Assembly: GCA_014526335.1 (NCBI GenBank) | Contig: JACTAT010000010.1 | Span: 5,698,282 to 5,762,281 of the forward strand | DNA length: 64,000 nt | Direction: 5' to 3' | Source of the DNA: Chrysaora quinquecirrha | Taxonomy: Eukaryota > Cnidaria > Scyphozoa > Semaeostomeae > Pelagiidae | Shown: one piece after another, positions 1 to 12,500 of the stretch | How positions within the stretch are numbered: the first letter of the stretch is position 1 | How the letters are laid out: each line of letters opens with the position of its first letter | The notes under the pieces: generated by a model | What the model saw: only the letters and a program-made list of their open reading frames with translations | Databases searched by the model: none | Told to the model about the DNA's origin: nothing | Translations under genes and position numbers: made by a program

Positions 1-44
1 CCTTACCACAATCGTTGAATGCATAGTACCTTTGACTTCAATAA

Positions 45-1960
45 CTTAATAAATTGCGGTCATTCATACATTGTACATTCGCCTTGCCACAAGCATCCAC
101 ATTGTACCTTCGCCTTCTACAAAGCTTCAACTTTGCATAACACAGTGAGTACAGCAATAGTATAGCAATAGTTTAGCAATAGTGTAGCAATAGTACAGCA
201 ATAGTATAGCAATAGTGCCGCAATAGTACAGCAATAGTATAGCAATAGTATAGCAATAGTTCAGCAATAGTATAGCAATATTAAAGCAATAGTATAGCAA
301 TAGGACAGCAATAGTATAGCAATAGTACAGCAATAGTACAGCAATAGTATAGCAATAGTATAGCAATAGTATAGCAATAGTATAGCAATAGTTTAGCAAT
401 AGTGTAGCAATAGTACAGCAATAGTATAGCAATAGTGCCGCAATAGTACAGCAATAGTATAGCAATAGTATAGCAATAGTTCAGCAATAGTATAGCAATA
501 TTAAAGCAATAGTATAGCAATAGGACAGCAATAGTATAGCAATAGTACAGCAATAGTACAGCAATAGTATAGCAATAGTTTAGCAATAGTGTAGCAATAG
601 TACAGCAATAGTATAGCAATAGTTTAGCAATAGTGTAGCAATAGTACAGCAATAGTTCAGCAATAGTATAGCAATAGTTTAGCAATAGTTCAGCAATAGT
701 ATAGCAATATTAAAGCAATAGTATAGCAATAGGACAGCAATAGTATAGCAATAGTACAGCAATAGTACAGCAATAGTATAGCAATAGTACAGCAATAGTA
801 TAGCAATAGTATGGCGATAGTACAGCAATAGTATAGCAATAGTAGCTATAGCAATAGTACAGCAATAGTATAGCAATAGTACAGCAATAGTACAGCAATA
901 GTATCGCAGTGGTACATCAATAGTATAGCAATAGTATAGCAATAAATATCAAGTGGCTCATTCATACATTGTACATTCGCCTTGCCACAAGCATCCACAT
1001 TGTGCCTTCGCCTTCAATAAAACTTCAACTTGCATAACACAGCGAGTACAGCAATAATATAGCAATAGCATAGCAATATATGTCAAGTGGCTCATTCAAA
1101 CATTGTACATTCTCCTTGCCACAAGCATCCACATTGTACCTTCGCCTTCAATAAAGCTTCAACTTGCATAACTCAGTGTGTATAGCTACCAAAGCACTAT
1201 ACAATATATATCAAGTGGCTCATTCATACCTTGCACACTGGCCCAGGCACAAGTATCCACATTGTGCCTTTGCCTTCAGTAATGCTTCAACTTTGCACAA
1301 GACAGTGAGTACAGCAATGGTATAGCAATAGTATAGCAATATATATCAATTGGCTCATTCATACATTGTACATTCGCCTTGCCACAAGCATCCACATTGT
1401 ACCTTCACCTTCAATAAAGTTTCAACTTGCATAGTACAATGGGTATAGCTACCCAAAGCAATACACAATATATATCAAGTGGCTCATTCATACATTGTAC
1501 ATTCGCCTTGCCACAAGCATCCACATTGTACCTTCGCCTTCAGCAAAGCTTCAAATTTGCATAACACAGTGAGTACAGCTACCCAAAGCAATACACAATA
1601 TATATAAGTGGCTCATTCATACATTGTACATTCGCCTTGCCACAAGCATCCACATTGTACCTCCGCCTTCAGCAAAGCTTCAAATTTGCATAACACAGTG
1701 AGTACAGCTACCCAAAGCAATATACAATATATATAAGTGGCTCATTCATACATTGTACATTCGCCTTGCCACAAGCATCCACATTGTACCTCCGCCTTCA
1801 GCAAAGCTTCAAATTTGCATAATACAGGGAGTACAGCTTACCCAAGCAATATACAATATATATCAAGTGGCTCATTCATACATTGTACATTCGCCTTTCC
1901 CCGGAGCATTCCTTGCCTTCAACCTTCGCCTTCAATTCAGTGATATATAAGCATTATGGG
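45..1960. repeat. ~130-bp satellite, about nine copies, interrupted by the 11-bp array
   Basis: A unit containing GGCTCATTCATACATTGTA, CCTTGCCACAAGCATCCACA and CTTCAACTTGCATAACACAG recurs at about 58, 955, 1090, 1215, 1350, 1480, 1610, 1740 and 1868, so the spacing is 120-140 bp. The 11-bp AGCAATAGTAY array sits between the first and second units at the point where later units carry a short GTACAGCAATAGTATAGC stretch. The array therefore looks like a local expansion of a satellite-internal motif. Confidence 0.92.
140..945. repeat. 11-bp minisatellite array (AGCAATAGTAY)
   Basis: About 800 bp of near-continuous 11-bp units of the form AGCAATAGTAT / AGCAATAGTAC with point variants (GTGCC, TTAAA, GGACA). 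Larger blocks also repeat: the run beginning near 163 recurs near 390, so higher-order units exist. Open frames on the minus strand (Leu-Leu-Leu-Tyr-Tyr-Cys periodicity of 11 residues) follow simply from 33 nt being three units and are not genes. Confidence 0.95.
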
Positions 1961-3410
1961 GCTCATTAAATTCCCCAAATGCACCCGCATTGGCCCCATT
2001 ATCTCTGGAATCGTATATTTGCCTTCAGCAAGTCATAATATAGTATAGCTAAGCAAAACACAAACCATCACGTATTAAGTGGCATATCTGGCATAGTCAT
2101 AATGTTGTTGCTTCGCCTTTGGCTTGGAGTAAGCCTGATATTGCCTGCAAATCAATAATATGCGTATGGGCCCTCCCATAACCTTTGTCTGTTGTTAGTC
2201 ATCACTTCAGCATCATTTGAATATCAATAGAGCTATTACTACTAATCGAGTTCTAAGGACAAGGCAATTTAATAATACCTCTTGTATGAATAATGGCAAT
2301 GTTTTTAACAGCTTCAAAATGGGATAATAAGCTCAGGAGCCAAAAGTCTACTACCTCGCATGAACATTGATGTGGGCTGACGAACTGAACGATACCTGGG
2401 AGCCGAGGTCTAACTTATTCTTGAAAGTGGACCTATCGATAACCACCGATACCCTATAACCAATACGCAACCAAATGGGACCTTTGTTAATGCAGGCACA
2501 AGTGTGATGATACAATTTTTCTGATTATTGCAATCAACCTGACTTTCAGGCAACTCAGCTTATAGGAACCGACTCTTTAGGCTTAGTTATATCAGTTGCT
2601 ACTTAGTGAAAGAGATTCTTGCAAATCCAAGATTACTTTGAATTACATGGTTTACTTCTTGTTCTAATTTGAGCAGGCTTAGCTCTTTGACTCAGAAGGT
2701 GTGATATTACCTTGAGGGCTGCTAGCTAAGTGGCCAAGAAGTTTCTCTACAATGCAGATTCATTGACTCGCATAATAGCACCTCATTCAGTTGGATAAGA
2801 GGCTGTGTGCATACTCAGTGGAAAAACATTTTGGTAAAACCTTTTCTTCAGGAACCTCAATATATTTGACATGGCTGGGTTAACTCAGACAAACCAATAG
2901 GAACAATACAATGTCATACAAACCCAAGGGACCTAGACCTCATCTACTTGCCAGCTCAGTTCTTAGCCATTGACTGAGTCGGCTTGATTGATTCATGTTA
3001 GATCAGTGCTAATTCTAGAGCAGGCCTGTTCAACAACACCGCCTAAAAATGCAGCCCTTATTCAGCTTTTGAGCATTCAGGGTGTTGGTTTTGTTTAACA
3101 ATTCAGCATTTATCATGCTTGGTGAACACTGTTAAATTCATTTAGATTCTCATTTGAATCCTCATTTTTTGGATAACCTGTAAAGAAATTAATTACCCTG
3201 TGGAAAGAAAATGGTTAACACTAGCCTAAAGAACACATGCCAATGGAACAATTTCCATGCAGGGAATGTGTTGTAGAGACAATCATTGGCTTAACCCCTT
3301 TGGGAAGCATCTTTTCACAAGCTTCGACTATTATTTTGACTTCCATAAGTAGTTCCATGTATTGTTACTAGAATTACTGTCTCTTTTACTAGGAGAGGGT
3401 GGGTGGGAGA

Positions 3411-3592
3411 AGAAAGGACAACTACGATATATGACATAAATCCACAAGTTTGCTATTTAGCAGAAGAATTGCAAGCTCCCATCAACACTGCTCTAATGGC
3501 TGAATGCCAAGCACATGGCTGCATACAAAGGACTAGAACTGAGACCTTCAGATTAATTATCATTTACGCCTGCGGCGTAAATGGACCATTAA
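3411..3592. repeat. Dispersed repeat, copy 1 of a ~180-bp pair
   Basis: Nearly identical to 4887-5068, beginning GAAAGGACAACTACGATATA and ending in the near-palindrome TTTACGCCTGCGGCGTAAA followed by TGGACCATT. Only a few single-base differences are seen. The short open frame across it is not supported as a gene. Confidence 0.85.
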
Positions 3593-4886
3593 TGCGTGGC
3601 GGTCTCTAACGCAGACAAAAGAGGCACAAACACACAACAGGGTTGGCAGAATTTGGGATCGTATTAGGCAAATTCAGTACAGCATAATAAATATTAAAGA
3701 CACATTTGCTTTAGATTCTCATTTGCCACCAACTTCTTGGTGGCCAACCCGCCAAAATACCGCCCAAATAGCCAACCCTTGACATACATACACCGAATGA
3801 ACAGTTGAGTGGCAAAGACTGATTTTGACTTTGCCTGAACAGTGATATCTTTGCAGCCAATTGTAATGCACATTTAGTAACTATGAAAATCAAGTACTTG
3901 CTGACCAGTAATAGCTTTGCTTAATACCAATTTAAAACTATGAGAGGAACCTGTGCCTGTGGTGATACCAAAAACTGTATAATAATTGCAACCATTAGCT
4001 GTACAGATTAGGACCTCCACCTACAGTAATCAAAGTCATAACAATGAATTTGTGATGATGATAGCAGTGGTGTTAATTAAAGAGCCTGACAGATGAATTG
4101 TTACTTGGTTTCAGACACTAAGCAGGTTATAGCAAGAGACATAAGAGAATAACTTTGATTAGGGATTCCTATGTAAATAACATTTGTCATATCGTAAGGT
4201 TTCTGATAACAAAAACTTGGGAGTCTTAGATTGTGTCCCAAGCTGTGCTGCAAAAGAATGGGATTGGATTGCAAGCATGCATGCTATATATGCTGGGGCC
4301 CTACAGGTTTATGCATAACTCGGCCAAAGGAAATTAAATTAACGTGAGAGAAATCCCTTGGGTGGGGCAATGGAATTCCTTTCTCAAATCGGACTGAAGC
4401 CAAGTGTTTTCGCAATGAATGAACATAAGAATTCAAAAAATATTAAGAAATACTTCCCATGTAACCTTATTCATTGCTTTAAACTCTGAATTTATACTGT
4501 TTCTGCCTCAATTCGTGCATGCTCATCTGACTTTGATTATCATACGCGTCTTCCTATTTCTTCCTCCTTCCCTGGTTTCGGTGCCTTGCCAAGCAGCTAC
4601 AAATTCAATGAGTTGAATTTCTCTGTGACAACGTCCAACGTCAGTGAATCTTGGTACTCTTATTACATACACGGATACTCTTCATGTTGATGATTTGTGG
4701 ATCACGGTTCAGCATGGGGTTTTCTGCTTTGAAATGATTAACAGTCTTGGGCTCTTTGTCTAGGAATAGGCCTTCTTGGATGGCGCTGGTTGGTTTTGAC
4801 AAAATGTTTACGGTTCAATTTTAAATAAATACAGTCATGACCTTGAAATTCAGTTCCAACTCGAGCACAAGTAGATCTTGCAAAGA

Positions 4887-5068
4887 AGAAAGGACAACTA
4901 CGATATATGACATAAATCCACAAGTTTGCTATTTAGCAGAAGAATTGCAAGCTCCCATCAACACTGCTCTAATGGCTGAATGCCAAGCACATGGCTGCAT
5001 ACAAAGGGACTAGAACTGAGACCTTCGCATTAATTATCATTTACGCCTGCGGCGTAAATGGACCATTT
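4887..5068. repeat. Dispersed repeat, copy 2 of a ~180-bp pair
   Basis: Same orientation as the copy at 3411-3592, ending in the same near-palindrome. Sequence left and right of the two copies is unrelated, so this is a dispersed element or segmental copy rather than a tandem repeat. Confidence 0.85.
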
Positions 5069-6580
5069 GGTAATTATTATTTTCAAAACCCCTGATTTTG
5101 GCCTATTTTAAAGACTTTTCTTGTTTTGTAGGAGTTTAACGCACAGATAATAGTAGACACATTCTTAATAAGCATTTTCAATTCAATAAAATAAGTTTTA
5201 TTTGCATGATACCTAAGGATTATATCTGAATCTCAAATTTTCAAATTAGCAAAAAGAATTTAGGATATTGTTAATAAAAAGACAATAGTTATATATAACA
5301 TTTGATGAAGCGCTTACAATTTCAACTGATAAATACATTTATAAATAAATTTAAAGAAAATCGACAGCTAAGTAACCAAAAATTTGTTTCTAATTGTTGT
5401 ACCAATATCTATCGTTATGTCTTGAGTCCTTCCTTAAATCAGAGTTAAGCTTCAAAAGATACAGCATTTACAATAATTTCTAAAATTGTTTGGACATGGG
5501 TATCAAGGCATTTTGGCCATAAAAGTGTGCTTTTATTGAATACAATTCGGGTGGCAACCCAGAAGGTGGACTCGCTACAGGTGCTTCGAGATCAAGCATC
5601 AAGTACAGGATCTGCAATGCCATCGTGGGTGTCCGACAAACTGCGAGTGCTCTCGATCCGTGCGATCCCTTCCATCCGGTCTACCTGCAGGGTTGGGGAT
5701 CTGCGATCTCTACTGAGAGATACGCAATCTTTTTCGAGAGACGCCACAAAAGACACATAACAAAGAAGTTGTCAGGAGCCCCTTTTGGTCGGGCGCCTTT
5801 AGGTCTTGAACTAAGGGGGACTAAAAAGCGTTACATCAATGCATTAGGAATAGGCTGGCGAACATGCTAAAAGATTTTCGTACAAAGGGTACTGTTCTTC
5901 ATGCTTCCATACAAACAAGGTCTAATGCACAGGAAACAGGCTAAGTTTGTCCGTTGATGCTATGCTTCTATTGACCAGCAGTAGAGTGTTCTATATCCAG
6001 ATATACGAACTTCAAATTCATCTGTGAAAACTCAAGATAAAACTAGGATTTTGCAAAAATTAATCTTAAGATACAGTATTCCCTCGAGTAAGCGCCCTCC
6101 TTTGAATTAGCATCCAATTTGGATTGAACTGTCCATCAGGTTGGTCCCAAACACACCTTTGATAGTGTATGTGCAAGCTTTTGATGCAATAAATCAAGAG
6201 ACACCTTTCGCTAGTTGCTGCAAAACTTAGTTCTCATCAGAGCGTTAGTTGATTTATAAATTTTCAAATATTTGCTCCACTTCGAGGTGGATATTTAGAT
6301 AAGCGCACCCGGCGCTTAATCGAGGAAATATGGTAGGTATATGCTGAGTTAACAGTGAGTGGATTGAGCATACTATTGTCTCATACGGATGGTTTCTGGA
6401 GCAAAAAAACCAAAACGCTGACTCACAGTTAACAACAGCTAATGCAATTCCTAGCAAGAAATCTTGCCAAAATATGACACCATTAGCTGGCATTTTTAGC
6501 TTAACAATATTGTCCACCTCAATTTTATGCTGCGTGCTATAGAATGTCTCCTGTTGTCTTGATGTCATGGCTTTTCATTT

Positions 6581-9500
6581 TCAGTCAACCATCTGTGGTA
6601 CGAATGGGGAATGAGTACTAGCAGTTGCCATCAGCAGATCCAGATCACTGCCTCGGTATCTGAAAGAGGTTGAAAGACATTGAATAAAATTATAACAACA
6701 CAATCAGAATACGGCAAGGGGTTTGAATAAATGAGCAGGGGGATTCTAACTATCTTCCATAATTTCTTCGAAAAAGGTCAATAGAATTGCCGCTCACATG
6801 TGTTTCGATCTGGGCCCTTGTACCGCCAACAAAATTTGTAAAAAGATTTGAAATTTGGCCTAGGCATCGACACAAATTGTGGATTCGAAAGATGCCTAAA
6901 ATTACATTATTAATTGTCAAGAAGGATACTGTGAAAAATGCAGCATCATGCCCAGTTTTATTTGATGTTAAACAAGTTTTGGCTTGTTGTCGTGTGTTCC
7001 AGCACTTAAGGCAGGCCTTGCAACCCATATGGCATGAAAATAAATTGATATTAAATGATTCAATTATTAAGGGATGTGATCATAAACAAAAGAGTAGACT
7101 ACACTGCCTTCATGTAGCTACACGGCCGTTTCTTGGTAGACAAAGGAGTTTGTTGCAGGTGCTGTGGCGTCGTGGTGTAATCCGGCTGACTCGTGGTGTC
7201 AGAAGCTCAGTGTGGTCAGGGTTCGAGCTCAGAGGTTCGAGCTCAGGGTTCGAGCCACGGTAGCGTCAGAGCCAGGGTCAAGGTCTCGATTAGTTAACTT
7301 ACTACTGAGATCCTAGCGACTGGTGCTAAAACACCATTGGAATTCAAACGGAGATCGGACCTTGTTCTCCTATTTGGACATATCAATAAGTTCTATTTGC
7401 TTTCCCACTATAATCCATGCCTTATTGGTGTTCAAAACACAGCAATCAAGCTTTTCCTTTTTATTGGTGCATTGAAATATTGATCTGGGTAGCCTGATAT
7501 AATCTGGGTAAATATATTCTGTTTTCGTAAATTGTTCCAGTCTGTTTCTGACGCTAATATTAGGGTAGCTAATACTCTGAGTGTCAGATGATGTCCAAAG
7601 GTGTTTCGCTTGATCGAAATGTGAAGTTTTGTATAACTCAACAAAATATCTACAAATTGCATAAAAATCAGATATAGGGATAAGATATATACCCGAACTT
7701 TTCTTCAATTTCTCTTCTTGGAAGAAGTCTTCGTTGTAATTTAACAAATAGACCTTTTCGACGAACGGCTGCAATTATGGAAATTTTTCACAATTTCGAG
7801 ATACAGAGTTTTCGATACCAAATTCAGTATTAAGCAGCCAAAATTTAGTTTAGGTGCAAAGTTTTACTATCTTAGCGCTTGTATTATTGATTTTATTGAC
7901 GTTTAAAGTTCACGATTTTATAAGGGCTTTGACCAGTTGGGGTGAAACGTTTCACCCTAAGGTCATTTTCACGGTCAAAGCCCTTATAGAATCGGGAACT
8001 TTGAAGGCTCATAAAATCAATAGCACAATCACTAGGACAGTGAAACTTTGCACCTAGACTAAGTTTTAGATGCTTTATACGATTTTAGCATCGAAAACTC
8101 GATATCTTGAAGTTTTGGAGAATTTCAATCTCCGCGGCCTTTTGTTGAGATGTTTTGAGCCTGCAATAACCATACACCATACTGATCAATGGAATGACGA
8201 TGCAAAATGCAGATAAAAGAAAAATAATGCAAGATCATCACTTACTTCGCTCTTGTTAAAAATATCGCTCAATCTATCTTCTAAATGCATGAGACACTAA
8301 AAGTAAAGAATATGATAAGGTATAAGATTCACAATGCAGCAAGACAAAATTATTGATAAAGTTAGCAACATATATGTACGTATATGTTAATCATAAATTC
8401 ATTGGTCGGAAAAGGAAGAGGCGAAAGTGTTGAAGGCAGCAAGGTCCTCAAAATGTTTTCTATTATGATGGGCGAAGCAGAGAGACAAAACAGAAGTATC
8501 ACATTTTTAACGTGTTCTGTAGCGTATGACTTGGCCACAGCTTTGAACAAAGACATCGTGGCTATTTGCCTAGCATCCCACCCTTGCCCACACAACACAA
8601 TACCTGTAAAAATATGCACGAAGAGTAGGGATAAGAGTGCAGTATAGCCCCACCCTCAAGAAATGATTCAATGAGAAATTTGGGCGCTGAATTTTCATAA
8701 GAACAATAGGAAAATAAGAGGGTATTTAAGATAAACAATAGGCTGGGATAGGAAGGTTGGATTCTTAAAAGCGGCACTCTACTGTAAGTGGTTTTTGATC
8801 TGAAACAGGAGTGGCACCTTGACTAATTAACTGAGTCTCAGTTGCCGCTCAGAAAACCGAGGCTGACACCAAAATGAGATCAATCGAATTTTACTGTAGT
8901 TTGAGCGTGAAGCAGTTCAATTCAATTGCGATAACTCAGTTAATAACTCCAAGTATCACTCATCAGAAGTTGCAGGTTCGAATGCCTCTCGAATTTATTT
9001 CGAGTTTTTTTCGAATTCACCGTTCTGAAAGTAAAAATGAATCAGAAATGGTCAGGCTCACAAACACACTCTAAGGGCCTGTTTACATGAGGGAAAACAC
9101 CTCACCGGCCACCTTCCATTTCACCTTCTTATAGAATGCTTTGTATTGCTGATTTCGAGTTTATATGACGAATCCTTAACCAAGGTGAAATTTCACCCAG
9201 GCGATGTGAATTTTTCCCATATAAACGAAATACCACCGGTATGGTGATGGTGAGACGAATCAATTTTAGAAGAGAATGCTAGAATCCTCGTTATCATTTC
9301 ATGGTAGCGAGACTTTTTAAACACTTCACCTCTCAGCCTTGGGGCTAAATGCCATATAAATAAAAGCTAAAGTTTACCTCGCCTGTCAGCCCCGGGTCTG
9401 GTAGGTGAAGCGTTTTTTCTCATATAAACAGGATCTAGATCTAATTCGCTCAAAGCATGTCAAGGCGAGAGCTGAATTAGGCAGAATCCTCAAGAGTAGG

Positions 9501-12500
9501 GTAGAAATAGAGAGCAAAAACATTTAGAAGATGAATAGAAAAACTTACGAATTGAAACGGGATGTTAAGATCCCATAATCCTTTGAGAGAGTCGAGTAGC
9601 TCAGATACTAAGCTTGATCCATAGATTTCAGTTTTGACAACTTCGTCACTATGAAAAACAAAAGGCAGCAAATATCAATAAAAAAATTTTCTGACAGCTA
9701 ATAGCCGATTCAAATGAGTTAGCAAGAAAGCAATATCTGTTAACTCAGGTCAGGGGTTTTGGCAGCTTTGCGTCTGATGTAGACTTGCAACAGAAGCTCG
9801 TATCCCGCAGAATTCTAGGAAACTCTGGAATGAATACCCTGGGTACCCGCCGACTTCAGAAGGATGGCTAAGCTGACTTTCGGTTAGTAGTTATGTTTTG
9901 TCCCTATAGCAGGATTCCAACAAACGCAAGATGAGCCGATGGAATTCGAAACCGAGCACCTTAATCAAAAACTCAGAAAAGAAACATTTCCAAGTTTTCC
10001 CGTGATATTAGGAACATGCCCTTTTTGCTAAGAAAGCTGCTCCTTTAACATCTACAATCAGTTGCATAATTGTGGGGCCATGGGCCAAAAATTTTACCCC
10101 CCCGTCCCACTACCGTCTTGAACCAAGACCAAAAGGTATTTTCACCAAATCCAACGTGATTAAAGTATTCACAAAGCAACCTCAACAGGGGGGAAAATAA
10201 CTTGTCGATAAAATTGCCTTTTTTAGAATGGCTCAACAATTTTATAACTGATGTATATACATCAGTAAATATAGTCAGCATTCTGCATCCCGTCATACCT
10301 TGCAAGCATCAGCATGGATTCCTTGTTTCTTGACAGCGTGACCAGTTTACACTTCCTGAAAGATATCAAGAATATATTATTCTTAATATAGATTGACATT
10401 AAATATGAAGTTAAGAAATCCACATTGATGAAGAACTAGCTAATCAAATACCGTAAATCATCGAATAAGCCCCCAGGGGATTATTTTCAAAAATGAACTT
10501 TACGGTGGGGGCTTATCCAAGGGGAGGGCTTATTTAAAAGTTCTGTGGTTCCAGTGTGTTGTTGAAAGATTAGCAGAGAGAAAAATCTGTACTCTTTTAT
10601 CAAAATCAGCTGTTTGCCAACAGCCAGTAGCTGATGATTGGTTGAATTTATGGTAAAACCTGCCAGGACTAACTTGTTCAGTGTTTTAATTAGTTGACAG
10701 ATGCATTAGCTATAGACAGAAACAAATTCAAAAATCCTTCGAATAATTCCCCATGGGGGCTTATTCGAGAGGAGGGCTTATTTGCAAAAATGAATTCTTA
10801 GGTGGGGGCTTATTCAAGGGGAGGGCTTATTCGAAGGTGGGGGCCTTTTCGAGGATTTAGGTCACCAACAAAATGATTAAACAAATTGTTTCTGTCAAAC
10901 ATTTGAAATAGATTATGTGGCTTCGTCGTCTAAACCAGCCAGCTCGTCATGGAAGGAGCCCCAGCCACTGTAGCGTCACAGACCTAAAACACCATTTCAT
11001 TTTATCTTCACCGTCAAGCAATTTTATGCGACGTTATTAAAAGATAAACATTGGTTGCTTAGCAAATCTCAAATGCTTGATCTACAAAGTTGTATCGATT
11101 GGCCAGGGCCTAAAAACGACCTGAAACAAGCTTACCTCGTGTCCACGTCTGCAATGATATAAGCTGCATCAGATACAGCCTCGTCTACAGCTGAATGCTG
11201 AAAATTAAAAAATCAATGGATAAAGAAAAGCTCAGTACACAGTTCAATGATTGCCCCAAAGATGGGTGGATATTCCCCAAAACAGGCATGTCCCACATTG
11301 ACTATGAAGGCCGAAATGCAAACGCGAATCTCTTCTGCTAAAGCCGCGGCTATACGTGCAACTTTTCGCTTGAAATGGCGACAGGACATGATATAAAACT
11401 GTTGCCGGGACCGTAAAAACTAAAATTGCATTGGCGACGCAACACAGTCGCGCACTGATGCACAATTTCTCTAAGACGAGGCGTTTTCCTGGAAATTTTC
11501 TAGGACCCATTCTTCTTATCGCGAAAGATGATTGTCGCAGAACTTCTGTCGCTGTAATTCTGTCGCAGCGTGTAACCACCTCAGAATTTCTCAGAACAGG
11601 GCATTTTCAGGAATGTCGCGTCACCAGAACAGGTGAAAAATCGCACATGTTGAAAAACGGCGGCTTGAATGAGGTTCTATTTAAATTAAATCGGTTTCCA
11701 TAAAATCGTAGAGGGATCGTAGGAGGATCGGCGACCGTCTGCGATCGTCTGCGTTGCTTTCCCGATTCAATGGAAACATGCTCTCACGGCCATAACGACA
11801 GTCGGCGAACGTTAGTCGCAAGCATCGGGAAAGTTGACATGAGTTCAACTTGCCCGTTCATTACAACTGTCCCGATCAATGAAAAACTTTATGGAAACAT
11901 GGATCGCAGACGATCGGCTTTCATCACAGACTATCTTTTTGTTGAAATGCAGTCGTGTGAGTCTGATTACGAATTAATTGACAGCTGTTTTTGTTTTGGT
12001 CGCAAAATTCTGCATCATGGAGGCCTGAATAGCGGACAGTCGCCGATGTATGCAAACACTCAAATCGAAATCATAGATGGAAGAAGGGACTTTATGAAAA
12101 CCAGGCTTAAAGGGACTCAAAGAAAACCGAATTCACTTTTAATACCGAATATAAATTAAACGAACCTTGAGCGAAAGCTTTAAATCCTTTTCAATTTTGT
12201 TCATATCAATTGACTTGACTCCATGAAGTGCAAAATCACTGACAAAGTTATCACAATAGCTGAAAATGCACAAAATAGGTAACATTAACAGAACTCTCTA
12301 AAAAGTAAACAAAATAACAACTAAAACAAAACAACTATTCCAGATTTCCAAGGGCTTGTTTGAATAAGGTTTCAATAAGGACGGTAAGAAAATAGTCTAC
12401 ATCTGTTTGAAAAGACAATGTTTGTAGATTGCTACAACAGTGAAAAAACATGTTGATAAAAGTTGTATTCATTTGTGCAGCTAAGTCAAAGTGCCATCAG

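Larger units (their letters stand above)
1961..6580. other. Intergenic stretch, no gene recognised
   Basis: Open frames here are short (60-100 codons), resemble no family I know and lack paired splice signals. Apart from the duplicated repeat at 3411/4887 I see no structured element. It lies 3' of the FNIP stop codon, so its right edge probably holds that gene's 3' UTR. Confidence 0.6.

Noticed and set aside
127..942. Four minus-strand open frames rich in Leu, Tyr and Cys
   Set aside because: Their 11-residue periodicity is the 11-bp minisatellite read three units at a time.
7158..7340. A genuine tRNA gene (A- and B-box present)
   Set aside because: The B-box is repeated, no cloverleaf with acceptor pairing can be drawn, and sibling copies share a long non-tRNA tail, so it is a SINE.
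11770..12159. 129-codon plus-strand frame
   Set aside because: It starts in a MITE-like repeat, runs antisense to part of the FNIP region, and has no family resemblance.
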